Source: Bog-473 sp963701955 (GTDB lineage: Bacteria; Actinomycetota; Acidimicrobiia; Acidimicrobiales; RAAP-2). From it: 64,000 nucleotides of DNA. Both the position numbers and the translations under genes were made by a program. Every line of letters begins with the position of its first letter. The first letter of the stretch is position 1. The stretch lies in NCBI GenBank assembly GCA_963701955.1, contig OY969694.1, positions 2,418,001 through 2,482,000 of the forward strand, given 5' to 3'. The notes beneath the pieces are model-generated. The model worked only from the letters and a program-made list of their open reading frames with translations. It had not been told where the DNA came from and ran no database searches. This document shows, in pieces, positions 9,206-18,991 of this stretch.

Positions 9206-9982
9206 TCAGCGGCTTCCCCCAACGGTGAGTGAGGAGGGAGGCGGACCGCTCACACTTTGCTGTGAACCGGGAGGCGATCCAGGGCCTGTCACCTGCCATG
9301 GTCCGATCTTCGGGGCAACCGCGAGAGCAAGGAGTGCGCCGAAGGCCACTGCGCCCACGAGGAGCCATTGCCGGGCGCTGGCCCCGTGCACCTGCGCCCT
9401 CGTGCGCCCGTAGAAGTCCTTCGGGGCCAGGCGCGCCGTGTCGAGCAGATGCCCGAGCACGTGCAATGACATGGCACCGAACCAAAGGACGAACGTCGCC
9501 TTGTGCAAGAACAACCACTGCGAGCGTCCAGTCGTGGGGGACAAGAGGAGTGCGATGCCGGTACCGAGGACCGCCACCGTCAATACCACGACGAATGGAC
9601 CGAGCAGGCGGAGCAGGAGCGATGGAGGACCCTTCCGACGGTACTCGGGGTCACCGAGGTAGTAGCGGACAAGGCGCGAGGTGGTGCTGCCGATCTTGAG
9701 GAGTACCACGGGCACGAGGACCATGCCGATCACGACATGTGGCGTGAGCAATGAGCCGAGGCGCAGGATCGTCACGCCCTCGACGGCCAGCAGGACCAAG
9801 AGCAGAGCACCGGCCATACCGGTCAACCTGGCGTTGGCCTCGACGTTCTCGCTGTCGCGGCCTGCTCGCCGCGGTTCTGGTGCAGGTCGTGGCGGGTGTT
9901 GGGCGGAAGCGGGCAGATGGTACGGGTCCGCTCTCGACTCACCCCATTCGCCAGGGCCACGGGGAGTGGTTGGATCCGCCAT
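9206..9982 (-). CDS. Cytochrome-b561/ferric-reductase-like membrane protein
   Basis: This 258-residue protein has a Pro-rich cytoplasmic N-terminus (about residues 1-60) and then five membrane helices. Histidines sit where heme-b ligands are expected: LTPHVVIGM in helix 2 and FLHKATFVLWFGAMSLHVLGH in helix 4. This pattern fits the cytochrome b561/DUF4405 group of membrane electron carriers, though I cannot place it exactly. ATG 9982 is five bases after the preceding stop, so it is translated with the metal ATPase operon. A membrane redox step paired with Fe/Ni export is a plausible but unproven link. Confidence 0.6.
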   Translation of the reverse strand: MADPTTPRGPGEWGESRADPYHLPASAQHPPRPAPEPRRAGRDSENVEANARLTGMAGALLLVLLAVEGVTILRLGSLLTPHVVIGMVLVPVVLLKIGSTTSRLVRYYLGDPEYRRKGPPSLLLRLLGPFVVVLTVAVLGTGIALLLSPTTGRSQWLFLHKATFVLWFGAMSLHVLGHLLDTARLAPKDFYGRTRAQVHGASARQWLLVGAVAFGALLALAVAPKIGPWQVTGPGSPPGSQQSVSGPPPSSLTVGGSR

Positions 9983-9987
9983 GTCGT

Positions 9988-10245
9988 TCAGATGAGCGCG
10001 GACGCGTCGGGCTGGGTGGAGCCAGCGACGCGTGCGCGTGTGCGTGCCACGGGCGGATCGTATCTTTGGAGAACGGCAGTCCCGGGTCGGGTGCCACTGA
10101 TCGTCGACCAGTCGATCCGTGCTCCGGTCACGGGTCCGGCCACGAATGCCGGGATGAGACGCCGCATCAGGTCGTGCGAGCGGTCCCCTCCGCAGACCGG
10201 AATCGTCCCCGTCGCATTGTCCAGAACGCGGACCGGTGTGCTCAT
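9988..10245 (-). CDS. Small conserved-position hypothetical protein
   Basis: This 85-residue ORF has an ATG (cat at 10243-10245) that overlaps the ATPase-hemerythrin stop codon in an ATGA arrangement, and it ends five bases before the next start. This tight coupling is the main reason to believe it. It is basic with no clear membrane helix and has one Cys (PVCGGD). I do not recognise a family. Confidence 0.5.
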   Translation of the reverse strand: MSTPVRVLDNATGTIPVCGGDRSHDLMRRLIPAFVAGPVTGARIDWSTISGTRPGTAVLQRYDPPVARTRARVAGSTQPDASALI

Positions 10246-12627
10246 ACCGGTCCGCTCGGGCGTTGAGGCGGTGCGTCGATTGACGACGGAGTGTGTGTGT
10301 CGGTGTCCTCTCCGAGCGACAGGTAGCTCTCTTCTTCCTGAAGTGTGTGCAGGCGCAATATGGCGTGAAGGCCGTAGAGAAGTCGGCGTAGCTCGTCGAT
10401 GTCCTGGTCATCTGGCTCCGACTGGCCAATGTCATCGATCAAGGCTCCCAGGCGCCGGATCTGATGTGCGATCTCAACATGCGCACGACTCATCGTTGCG
10501 GTGGGTTCGTTCCCACCAAGAGCCCACGCGAGGGCCGGATAGAAGTCCTGCTCTTCGGCAGCCTCGTGCGGACCCACCTCTTCGGTGAGCATCCGGTGGA
10601 CTCGGCCGACCTCGGGCATCACGTCCTGAAGAATTCATGGTGCCCAGGCCATCGGCGACTGCGAGGACCCGCTCCAGATCCGACCTGATCAGGACGTGCT
10701 CCCTCTCGAATCGAAGTGCAAGGAGTTCAGCGCTCTCGTCCAGGTGAACGCCTCCGGATGGCGATCGCGCCGCTCGGAGCACGTTGAGAATGACCACGAC
10801 GTCGATGGCTTCTTGGAGGAGGGCACCCCACACGGCAGGCAAGAGTCCGACGGCGGCGAATCCCATGGCGACGAGGGACATTCCCATGCCGGCCACGACG
10901 CTTTCCAGGGCGATGCGGCGGCTGCGACGCGCCAGGACATGGGCCTCGCCCAGCCGATCCAACCGGTCCACCGTCAAGACGATGTCCGCCGTTTCCGTCG
11001 AGGCCGTTGCTCCGCGGGCACCCATCGCCACACCCACGTCGGCCAGGGCCAGTGCCGGGGCGTCGTTGATGCCGTCGCCGACCATGACGGTTCCCCCGCC
11101 GGCTCGTTCGGTCCGGACGGCATCGAGCTTGTCGGCCGGGGACCGCTCGGCCAGGACCTCGTCGACACCGATGACCGCTCCGATGGCCTCGGCAACCTCG
11201 ATGCGGTCGCCCGTCACCATGACGATGCGGGCAATACCGTGTTGACGAAGTGACTGGATCGTGCGGGCAGCGTCACGTCGTATCGGGTCGTCGAGTACCA
11301 GGACCCCCACTGGCCTGTCGTCGACGCTGACGAAGACAGTCAAGGACCCGTCGAGTCGGGCTCGCCGTCGCGCAGCCTTGGCCCACGGAGGAGATCCAGT
11401 GGCCCCCACCCAAGAGGCCGTTCCGAGTGCCACCCTATGCTCCCCGACGGTTCCCCGGATTCCCTCACCAGGGACCTCCTCGACGTCTCGAGGCAGGACC
11501 AAGGCACATGAGCGTTGCTGTGCTGCATGGACCACCGAGCGTGCCAACACATGGGGTGACATCTGGTCGAGCGAGGCAGCAAGGGCAAGTATCTCGTCGG
11601 GATTGTGGGTTCCCACAGGGACGATGCTCGTCAGCGTGGGGCGCCCACTCGTGAGGGTGCCGGTCTTGTCGATGAGCAGGGTGGAACACCCGGCCAATCG
11701 TTCCAGCACCGCTGCGCCCTTGATCACCACACCCCTGCGCGCACAGCGGGACAGCCCGCCGACCAGTGCCACGGGCGCTGCCAGGATGAGAGGGCAGGGC
11801 GTGGCGACGACCAGCACTGCGACGGCTCGGGCGGGGCCGCTTGCAAGCAAAGCCGCACCTGCCACAGCGAGGCTCAGGAAGAGAAACCAGACGGCATATC
11901 TGTCGGCCAGCCGAACGAATGGGGCCTGCGAGCCCTCCGCTTCGGCGACCAGGCGAACGATGCCCGCATACGCGCTCTCTGACGCCGCGGCAGTCGCTCG
12001 GAAGTCGAACGGAGCGCCGGCATTGAGAACTCCGCTGCGCACGGCGTCGCCTTCGCCGCGGGCAATCGGTAAGGGTTCCCCCGTAAGGGCGGACTCGTCG
12101 AGGACAGCCTCCGTGAGCATCACACCATCAGTGGGCACGATCTCGCCGGAGGCGACCATGACGCGGTCACCGACAACCACGTCCGCGGCATTGACCGTCT
12201 CGAGAGTGACATCACCAGGTCCGTAGCGATGGGCTCGTGTCGGTGCACGCTCCAGCAGGTGGCGCAAGTCCCGCGTCGCCCGACCGTTGGCCCATGCTTC
12301 GAGCGCCCGGCCGCTGGCCATCATGACACTGATTACTGCCGCAGCGAGGTACTCACCGACGGCGAGTGCCCCGAGTTCGGCCAAGAGGGCGATGAGGTCC
12401 ACCCCCAGACGACCCCGTTTGAGCGCGTCGACCATCGCCCAAAGCGAGTACGCCGCGCCGACGCAGCCCGAGACCACCCATACCGCGTCCCCAGCGTCTC
12501 CGTTGCCGCTCAGATGCAGCAGGGTGCCGGCGGCCAGGCATGAGCCGGTCAGTGCAAGGACCGACACGGGGAGATTTCGTGAGGACCGGGATGGCGACGA
12601 AGGGTGTGCGTTGGGCACCCCCATCAT
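10242..12627 (-). CDS. P1B-5-type metal ATPase with C-terminal hemerythrin domain, frameshifted
   Basis: There are eight membrane helices and no N-terminal metal-binding domain. The intramembrane motif is TPC (residues 276-278), the phosphorylated Asp is in DKTGT (Asp320), the hinge is MVGDGINDAP, and the last helix has QEAID (from residue 605). TPC plus QExxD plus a hemerythrin tail defines the P1B-5 subgroup, linked to Ni2+/Fe2+ efflux (e.g. Nia of Sinorhizobium). The tail begins FEREHVLIRSDLERV, then shifts frame near 10632-10637 and resumes as ILQDVMPEVGRVHRML, PHEAAEEQDFYPAL, HVEIAHQ and LHTLQEEE before stopping at 10242. One indel restores the fusion, so an assembly error or a recent mutation is likely. 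It is the first gene of a coupled operon. Confidence 0.85.
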
Positions 12628-12785
12628 CGTCGCTATTCAGGGGGGACTCGGCCAGGGTCCAACGTCCCTCCTTCACGGTGAGCAGGTCATTTGACCCTAG
12701 GAACTGCCTCCGGACCCGGCGAGGATGGAGGGTGATGGGTCACTCGAGCGGTGGATCCCGCGAGTTCACTCGCCGGGGTCGTTGA

Positions 12786-15227
12786 ATGGAAGATTCGGCG
12801 AAGCTGGTCCCGGTCGCGACCGAACGCGGTTCCTCGGGCCGGCCAATCGATCCCACGCAGGGGCTGAGCGAGGCCCAGGTCTTGGCGGAGGTCGAAGCGG
12901 GCCGCGTGAACAGCGTGGCCCGCACCACGGGAAGGACAGTCGGCGAGATCATCCGGGCGAACGTCCTTACCCGATTCAACGCCATCCTCGGAACCCTCTT
13001 TGTCGTCGTGCTCGTGGTGGGTCCTCTGCAAGATGCCCTCTTCGGCATCGTTCTCGTCGTCAACACCGCCATTGGGATCGCCCAGGAGATCCGTTCCAAG
13101 CGAGTTCTCGACAACCTGGCTGTTCTCAATGCTCCGAGATCACGAGTGGTCCGAGCCGGACAAGTCGTCGAAGTGCCCCTTGAAGAGGTCGTGCTGGGAG
13201 ACGTACTCGAGGTACGACGTGGCGATCAGATTCCGGTGGATGCCGAGGTCGTCACTGCAGAGGGCTTGGAAGTCGACGAGTCACTGTTGACCGGAGAACC
13301 CGAAGCGGTCGCCAAGAACCCCGAGCAAGAAGTCCTCTCCGGCTCCTTCGTTGTCGCGGGCGTGAGCAGGATCCGGGCAACGGAGGTCGGTGAGCTCTCA
13401 TACGCGAGGCGACTCGAGTCCCAGGCGCGGAGATTCAGCCTCATTCGATCAGACCTGCAACAGGGGACCAACCAGATCCTCCGACTGGTCACGTGGGTCA
13501 TGGTGCCGGTGGGCATCGCACTCCTTGTCACACAGCTCTTTCGTAGTCACCAGTCTTCGACCGATGCGCTCCGAGCGTCGGTTGCCGGCGTCGCCGCGAT
13601 GGTGCCAGAAGGGCTCGTGCTTCTGACTTCGATGGCCTTCGCAGTCGGAGCTATTCGACTCGCCGGTCGCAGGGTCCTGGTCCAGGAGCTGGCGGCTGTC
13701 GAGGGGTTGGCGCGAGTTGACGTCCTGTGTATCGACAAGACCGGCACTCTCACACAGCCGGGGCTGCAGCTGTCACAGATCGAGGTCTTCTCATTGGTCG
13801 CCCGGGCTGAGATCGAAGACGTGCTGTCACAGATGGCGGTCGCCGACCCCGCTCCCAACTCGACGATCAGCGCCCTGAGTGCGCTTCACCGGGACGATGA
13901 CACTCCGTGGCCCGTCCAGTCGAGGGTTGCCTTTTCGTCCTCCCGAAAGTGGAGCGCCGTCACGTTCGACAGTCGTGGGACGTGGGTACTGGGGGCCCCG
14001 CAGATCGTGGCAGCCGCGATGCCGGGCGTGTTGGAGCGGGCGACCATTCATGAGCGGGCAGCGCAACGTGTCCTCGTTCTGGCCCGCAGCCCAGGCCCAC
14101 TGACCGGGATCGAACTGCCAGCGGATCTTGAACCGGTCGCGCTGGTGCTCTTCGCCGAAGAGCTACGGGCAGACGCCGCATCGACGGTCACGTATCTCCT
14201 TGACCAGGGGATCACGATCAAGGTCGTCTCGGGTGACGCGCCCGGGACGGTGACCCAGGTGGCCCAGCAACTGGGTCTTCCCTCCTCCGGAGCTGCTCAG
14301 GACGTCTCCGGGCTCGAGGACGAGGCGTTGCAGCGGGCAGTCGGAGAGACGAATTTCTTGTGCCGGGTCAAGCCCGAACAGAAATTGTCGATCGTGAAGA
14401 TCCTGCAGCGCCAAGGCTTCGTCGTGGCGATGGTCGGCGACGGGGTGAACGACGTACAGGCGCTCAAACAATCGGACCTCGGCATCGCCATGGGATCGGG
14501 AAGTCCCTCAAGCCGTTCGGTGGCGCGGATCGTCCTCCTCGACAGCACGTTCTCGACTGTGCCCAGTATCCTCGGAGAGGGAAGACGTGTCGTGGCCAAC
14601 ATCGAGCGTGTGGCGAACCTGTTCGTCACCAAGACGGTATACGCAGCTTTGCTCGCGGCAGCGATCGTCCTCGTGGCTGTGCCCTATCCCTTCTTCCCGC
14701 GGCACCTTACGATCATCAGCACGTTGACGATCGGTGTGCCCGGCTTTTTCCTCGCCTTCGCGTCGGAGACCCCGAGAGCGATCCCAGGGTTCACCAAACG
14801 GGTCTTGCGGTTCACCCTGCCCGCAGGCGTCGTTGCCGCGTGTGCCACCCTGACGAGCTACCTGGTGACCCGTTCCACCGCGGGTTCCACGATCATCGAA
14901 GCACGGACCGCTGCACTGCTGAGCGTGTTCGGCGTGGCCATCTGGGTCCTCGTTCTCGTGTCGAGGCCCCTGAACGTCGGTCGTGTGGTCCTCGTGGCTC
15001 TCATGGTGGTGTCCTTCGTCTCGCTCTTCGCCGTCGCGCTCTCGCGTCGCGTCTTCGCATTGGCGGTGCCGAGTCGTTCATTGTTGATCGTTATCGCGGT
15101 TGTGGTGGTGGTGGCTGACGCGGTGCTGACGGTCTGGGTCATGAGAGACGATCGGTCGCAAGGCGGGGGGAGCAGGGCAGTGACAGCTGGCGATACGACG
15201 GGTCGAGAGCGAGGAGAAGCGACGTGA
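12786..15227 (+). CDS. CtpE-like cation-transporting P-type ATPase
   Basis: This 813-residue P-type ATPase has a cation-ATPase N-terminus, actuator motif LTGEPEAV, helix-4 motif AAMVPEGLVLLTS (PEGL type), phosphorylation motif DKTGT with Asp317, and hinge MVGDGVNDVQALKQSDLGIAMG. The PEGLVLLTS sequence and overall length match mycobacterial CtpE, reported as a Ca2+ importer, so Ca2+ is the best guess. About ten membrane helices are expected. It is divergent from the P1B-5 ATPase (158-bp gap) and overlaps the USP gene by 4 bp, so the two are co-translated. Confidence 0.85.
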   Translation: MEDSAKLVPVATERGSSGRPIDPTQGLSEAQVLAEVEAGRVNSVARTTGRTVGEIIRANVLTRFNAILGTLFVVVLVVGPLQDALFGIVLVVNTAIGIAQEIRSKRVLDNLAVLNAPRSRVVRAGQVVEVPLEEVVLGDVLEVRRGDQIPVDAEVVTAEGLEVDESLLTGEPEAVAKNPEQEVLSGSFVVAGVSRIRATEVGELSYARRLESQARRFSLIRSDLQQGTNQILRLVTWVMVPVGIALLVTQLFRSHQSSTDALRASVAGVAAMVPEGLVLLTSMAFAVGAIRLAGRRVLVQELAAVEGLARVDVLCIDKTGTLTQPGLQLSQIEVFSLVARAEIEDVLSQMAVADPAPNSTISALSALHRDDDTPWPVQSRVAFSSSRKWSAVTFDSRGTWVLGAPQIVAAAMPGVLERATIHERAAQRVLVLARSPGPLTGIELPADLEPVALVLFAEELRADAASTVTYLLDQGITIKVVSGDAPGTVTQVAQQLGLPSSGAAQDVSGLEDEALQRAVGETNFLCRVKPEQKLSIVKILQRQGFVVAMVGDGVNDVQALKQSDLGIAMGSGSPSSRSVARIVLLDSTFSTVPSILGEGRRVVANIERVANLFVTKTVYAALLAAAIVLVAVPYPFFPRHLTIISTLTIGVPGFFLAFASETPRAIPGFTKRVLRFTLPAGVVAACATLTSYLVTRSTAGSTIIEARTAALLSVFGVAIWVLVLVSRPLNVGRVVLVALMVVSFVSLFAVALSRRVFALAVPSRSLLIVIAVVVVVADAVLTVWVMRDDRSQGGGSRAVTAGDTTGRERGEAT

Positions 15228-15685
15228 GCGAAACCGGCGGGCAGACATCGGGAGAGGATCTCGGTCCAAGGGTGGTCGTTGGTGTCGACGGATCCGAATC
15301 GTCGCTGGAGGCTCTCCGTTGGGCGGCCCGGCAGGCATCGTGGATGGGGCTACCGCTCGAAGTGGTCACTGCCTGGACATTCCCCGAGCATCCCGCACCC
15401 CTCGGATTGGTCCCTGAAGTTCCGTGGCCCAACGAGCTCATCGCGCAGGCTCGTGCGAGGCTCGATCAGATTGTCTGCGACGTCGTCCCCGAGGATCAGC
15501 GCCGCCTGGTCCGGGCCAAGGTTGTTCGGGGAGCTGCTGCACAGGTTCTCCTCGCTGAAGCACAAAGCGCAGCGTTGCTGGTTGTGGGTAGTCGGGGTCG
15601 ATCGGCGTTCGAGGAGTTCTTGTTGGGGTCGGTCAGCGAGCGTTGCGTTCGACACGCACAGTGCCCAGTTGTCGTCATCCGGTAG
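15224..15685 (+). CDS. Universal stress protein (UspA domain)
   Basis: This single-domain USP of 153 residues has VVVGVDGSESS at the start and the ATP-binding loop GSRGRSAFEEFLLGSVS near the C-terminus, ending in CPVVVIR. The GTG start overlaps the CtpE-like stop (4 bp), indicating an operon. ATP-binding USPs in actinobacteria often regulate transporters or hypoxia responses; here the ATPase is the obvious candidate partner, but this is context only. Confidence 0.9.
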   Translation: MSETGGQTSGEDLGPRVVVGVDGSESSLEALRWAARQASWMGLPLEVVTAWTFPEHPAPLGLVPEVPWPNELIAQARARLDQIVCDVVPEDQRRLVRAKVVRGAAAQVLLAEAQSAALLVVGSRGRSAFEEFLLGSVSERCVRHAQCPVVVIR

Positions 15686-15816
15686 GCCGGCACGCCGGGT
15701 AACAGAGTGACGAATGCGTTCGCCGGTGGATTCTTTCGTGCCCCGTCTGAGGAGGCGTCAGGGCCAAAGGACCTTTGCCTCTTCTCCAACTCCGGCCGGC
15801 GTGCGCACCTGGAGCA

Positions 15817-16512
15817 ATGATGGACGCACAGGCAGACTCTCGGTGTGTCAGGGCCGTCATCGGTCTTGGGGTTGCGTCTTTCGCCGCCCTTGTCGCGACA
15901 AGCGCGGTGGTGATGGCGCTGTACCCCCATTGGCGAACGAGGTGTCTGACCTGGGGTACCGATGGAGACGAAGCGTCGCGCCCGCTTCCAGGAGACGATT
16001 TGCTCGTCGATCCCGACCTCCAGTCGACGAGAGCGATCTGGATCGATGCCCCGCCCAGTGCCGTGTGGCCATGGCTGGTTCAGATGGGTCCGGGAAAAGG
16101 TGGCGTCTACACCTACGACTGGATCGAGAACCTCTTGGGGCTCGGGATCCACAGCGTGAACGAAGTCCTCCCGCAGTTCCAGGACACCAAGGTTGGAGAC
16201 GCACAGCAGCTGGGTTCGAAGGGTCCCGTGTTGCGGGTGGCAGTGCTCGAGCCCGAGAGCGCCTTTGTCCTCCGCTCCGACGATGGGAATTGGGTATGGG
16301 CGTTTTGTCTCGACCCTGAGCGAGCCGGGACCCGGCTCCTCAGCCGTAACCGGATCGCCACGCCAGATCCATCGCGATTCGGGCGAACTTTCAACCGATA
16401 CGTCATGGAGCCCGGAAGTCTCATCATGGAGCGCAAGATGCTCCTGGGGGTCAAGCAGCGGGCTGAACGCCTGGCCCGTAACGGCGCGGCGTCCCCAGGA
16501 TGTCCACGGTGA
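15817..16512 (+). CDS. Membrane-anchored SRPBCC family protein
   Basis: After MMDAQADSRC, one N-terminal helix (VIGLGVASFAALVATSAVVMALY) anchors a START-like domain. WIDAPPSAVWPWLVQMGPGKGGVYTYDWIE is replaced progressively by the helix-grip strands through FCLDPE and a C-terminal helix. Proteins of this type (SRPBCC with the DWIENLLGL segment) occur widely in actinobacteria, with unknown ligands. The ATG at 15817 is preferred over the upstream frame because it starts immediately before the helix; 231 residues. Confidence 0.7.
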   Translation: MMDAQADSRCVRAVIGLGVASFAALVATSAVVMALYPHWRTRCLTWGTDGDEASRPLPGDDLLVDPDLQSTRAIWIDAPPSAVWPWLVQMGPGKGGVYTYDWIENLLGLGIHSVNEVLPQFQDTKVGDAQQLGSKGPVLRVAVLEPESAFVLRSDDGNWVWAFCLDPERAGTRLLSRNRIATPDPSRFGRTFNRYVMEPGSLIMERKMLLGVKQRAERLARNGAASPGCPR

Positions 16513-16519
16513 CCCCGAC

Positions 16520-16535
16520 CCCTCATGATTGAGGG
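16520..16535 (+). terminator. Short hairpin after the SRPBCC gene
   Basis: CCCTCA, a TGAT loop and TGAGGG form a perfect 6-bp stem eight bases after the stop, followed by a weak T stretch (CTACTTT). It is a possible weak terminator. Confidence 0.4.
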
Positions 16536-16789
16536 CTACTTTCGACATCCATGGCCTGATCGGAGGCCCGGTTCGATCATTCCTCGGATTCCGAAGGCGG
16601 TGAGACGGTCCTTGGTGCAGACCTCAGGTTGTGCGACCCGAAGACATCGCTCCGCCAGAGGCCGCCCCAGACCGCCCCGTTCGGTTGATCGACGGTGGCG
16701 GGTGACCCGGCCCGCCATGTGCTATTCGTAGGGCACGGCCTCGGCTCTTCTGGCCGCTTCGGGGCGACTTTCAAACCAAGAGAGGCGTC

Positions 16790-18082
16790 ATGTCACAACG
16801 AACGAGGCCGGTAGGCGCCCGGAGGGCCCCGAAGTCGCGAAAGCGGTCTCCGGGGGCTGGTCGAGCCGACCCGAGGCGCCGAACGCATTTCGTCGGTCCT
16901 CCGCCCCGGGCGCTCGCGCTCGCGGGATGGGCGCTCCTTCCGCTACGGGCTTTCTTGGGCGTGACCTTCTGCTTCGCCGGACTCCAGAAGTTGGCCAACC
17001 CCAACTTTTTCAACGCGAACAGCCCGTCGAGTATCCAAGCGCAATTGATCGCGTCCATCAGGGTCAGTCCCCTCCATGACCTGCTGGGACACCTGCTCCG
17101 CTTCGCCGTCCCCATCGGGGTCGTGATTGCGTTGGCCGAGGTCGCGGTCGGTCTGGGAACCCTGCTCGGATTGTGGACCCGGCTCGCCGCTTCCGGTGGG
17201 CTGGTGCTCGCCTTCACGCTCTTCTTGACGGTCAGCTTTCATTCGTCGCCGTACTACACCGGGGCCGACATCGTCTTCGTCTTCGCATGGATCCCGCTCA
17301 TCCTGGCAGGATCGGGCGCAGTACTCTCGCTCGACGCCCTGATCGCGGCCCGGGTGGCAGGTGAACACGACCTGGGACCACCCAATTTCGTTCCCATCCG
17401 GTTCGCTCTCGTCCAGCAGGTCTGCGGTCAGTACCAGAACGACACGTGCGCGGCTCGGGAAGGGCGAGGCTGCGACGTCCACGCCTGCCCGTTCCTCGCT
17501 GAGTCCCTGCAGTCCGACCCACGCGGCAGCATCATCACGCGGGGTCCCGACCAGGTCGATCGCAGGACTGTGGTCCTCGGGAGCGTCGCGGTGGCCGCGG
17601 CAGCCGTTGCCGGCGCCGCCGCCGCGGGGGCAGTCGCCGTGGTCGGCCGGGCGGTCGGTGGAGTCAAGGCTCCGGCCCAGGGCGAGCCTGTCACGCTCTC
17701 CCCGGGTCATCCGCATTCGTCAGGCTCGGGCGAGAGCACGACCACAACGAACGGGAGTTCGGGAGCGGCGGCGGGGACGCAGATAGGGCTGGCCAGCCAA
17801 GTGCCCGTGGGTGGCTCGGCCCGCTTCACGGACCCCAAGACCGGCGATCCCGGACTGGTTCTCCAACCCACCAAGGGCCAGTACCTCGCCTACGACGCGG
17901 TGTGCCCTCACGCCGGATGCACCGTGGGGTACTCCAGTGCCGCCAATCTCATCGTCTGTCCGTGCCACGGCTCCGAGTTCGACCCCGGCACGGGTGCGGT
18001 GATCAGCCCTCCTGCACCCCACGGCCTCACCCCGATCCACGTCGCGGTGGACGCGAACGGCGAACTCGTGGTCCAAGCCTGA
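16790..18082 (+). CDS. DoxX-like membrane domain fused to a Rieske [2Fe-2S] domain
   Basis: This 430-residue protein has three parts. Residues about 40-195 form a four-helix DoxX/DoxD-like domain with a GLQKLANPNFF signature. Residues about 210-240 form a Cys-rich connector with four cysteines (CGQYQNDTC, CDVHAC). A Tat-like helix (RRTVVLGSVAV) and a Ser/Thr/Gly linker lead to a C-terminal Rieske domain with CPHAGC (372-377) and CPCHG (390-394). Predicted ligands are Cys372, His374, Cys390 and His393, with a Cys377-Cys392 disulfide. Rieske after a membrane helix suggests quinol-linked electron transfer outside the membrane, comparable with DoxD thiosulfate:quinone oxidoreductase. The donor is unknown. 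Confidence 0.85.
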   Translation: MSQRTRPVGARRAPKSRKRSPGAGRADPRRRTHFVGPPPRALALAGWALLPLRAFLGVTFCFAGLQKLANPNFFNANSPSSIQAQLIASIRVSPLHDLLGHLLRFAVPIGVVIALAEVAVGLGTLLGLWTRLAASGGLVLAFTLFLTVSFHSSPYYTGADIVFVFAWIPLILAGSGAVLSLDALIAARVAGEHDLGPPNFVPIRFALVQQVCGQYQNDTCAAREGRGCDVHACPFLAESLQSDPRGSIITRGPDQVDRRTVVLGSVAVAAAAVAGAAAAGAVAVVGRAVGGVKAPAQGEPVTLSPGHPHSSGSGESTTTTNGSSGAAAGTQIGLASQVPVGGSARFTDPKTGDPGLVLQPTKGQYLAYDAVCPHAGCTVGYSSAANLIVCPCHGSEFDPGTGAVISPPAPHGLTPIHVAVDANGELVVQA

Positions 18083-18091
18083 GTCGCTCTT

Positions 18092-18991
18092 TCAACCCTC
18101 GCCGAATGGGGCGATGTGGACCGTCGCGGCCGTGCCCCCGGCACCTGTGCTCGGGACCCCTACCGCGGCAACCGTGGTATTCCCTGCATCGACGTGAAGG
18201 GTTTGCCCGGTGACATAGCGACCGTCGTCGGAGACCAAATAGAGGATTGCATTGCTGATGTCGATGGGTTGAACCATTTGAATGGGCAACGCATTGTTGT
18301 ACGTCCCGATGAGCTCTGGCTCCTCTTGGGCCCACAGCATGTACCTCTCGTCCCGGCCCAAGGGAGTGTTGGTGGTCGTCGGATGGACCGTGTTCACACG
18401 GATGCTGTGGCGAGCGAGTCTTCCGGCATAGGACTTCATCAATCCCACGATGGCGTGCTTGGCTGCTGTGTACCCGTCGAAGCCTCCATCGAAATTCGTG
18501 GTGACCACCCGGGTGCCCGCCGTCGACGCTGTGATCACCACCGCTCCACCGCGGTCACCTTCGATCAGCACCGGCGCCGTGGCCTGGAGCGTGTTCCACA
18601 CTCCCGTGAGACAGACATCGAGGGTGTCGTGCCACGCCTCCCGCGAGAATTCATAGGGTGCACGCTGGTAGTTGGAAATCCCGGCATTCGCCAGGACGAT
18701 GTCAACCCGGCCGAACTGCTCCAGCCCCTTGTCGAGCGCCCGTTGGAGATCATCTGGACGTCGCACATCTCCCTTCAGTCCGACCATCTGTTGGCCGGTC
18801 TTCTCAACGAGGCGGATTGTTTCTTCAAGGTCCTCTTGCGTGGCCATCGGGTAGTTGCAGGTTGCGATGTCCTCGCAAATGTCCATACCGATGATCTGCG
18901 CCCCTTCTTCGGCGAGAAGGACGGCATGAGAACGACCTTGACCCCGGGCAGCCCCGGTGATGTACGCCACGCGGCCATCGAGCTTTCCCAT
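18092..18991 (-). CDS. Mycofactocin-coupled SDR family oxidoreductase
   Basis: This 299-residue Rossmann-fold dehydrogenase has GAARGQGRSHAVLLAEEGA in place of the plain glycine motif, then MDICEDI, NAGISN, Ser in TASTAG and the catalytic YTAAKH. The long insert after the second strand and the GQGRSH signature are marks of the mycofactocin-associated SDR subfamily, which holds NAD(H) tightly and passes electrons to mycofactocin. The substrate is probably an alcohol or terpenoid-like compound. It ends convergent to the DoxX-Rieske gene. Two palindromes lie in its upstream region. Confidence 0.85.
   Translation of the reverse strand: MGKLDGRVAYITGAARGQGRSHAVLLAEEGAQIIGMDICEDIATCNYPMATQEDLEETIRLVEKTGQQMVGLKGDVRRPDDLQRALDKGLEQFGRVDIVLANAGISNYQRAPYEFSREAWHDTLDVCLTGVWNTLQATAPVLIEGDRGGAVVITASTAGTRVVTTNFDGGFDGYTAAKHAIVGLMKSYAGRLARHSIRVNTVHPTTTNTPLGRDERYMLWAQEEPELIGTYNNALPIQMVQPIDISNAILYLVSDDGRYVTGQTLHVDAGNTTVAAVGVPSTGAGGTAATVHIAPFGEG

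Noticed and set aside
16732..16738. Single GGGCACG before the DoxX-Rieske gene
   Set aside because: No partner at 11 bp and no tRNA remnant nearby, so not counted with the doublets.
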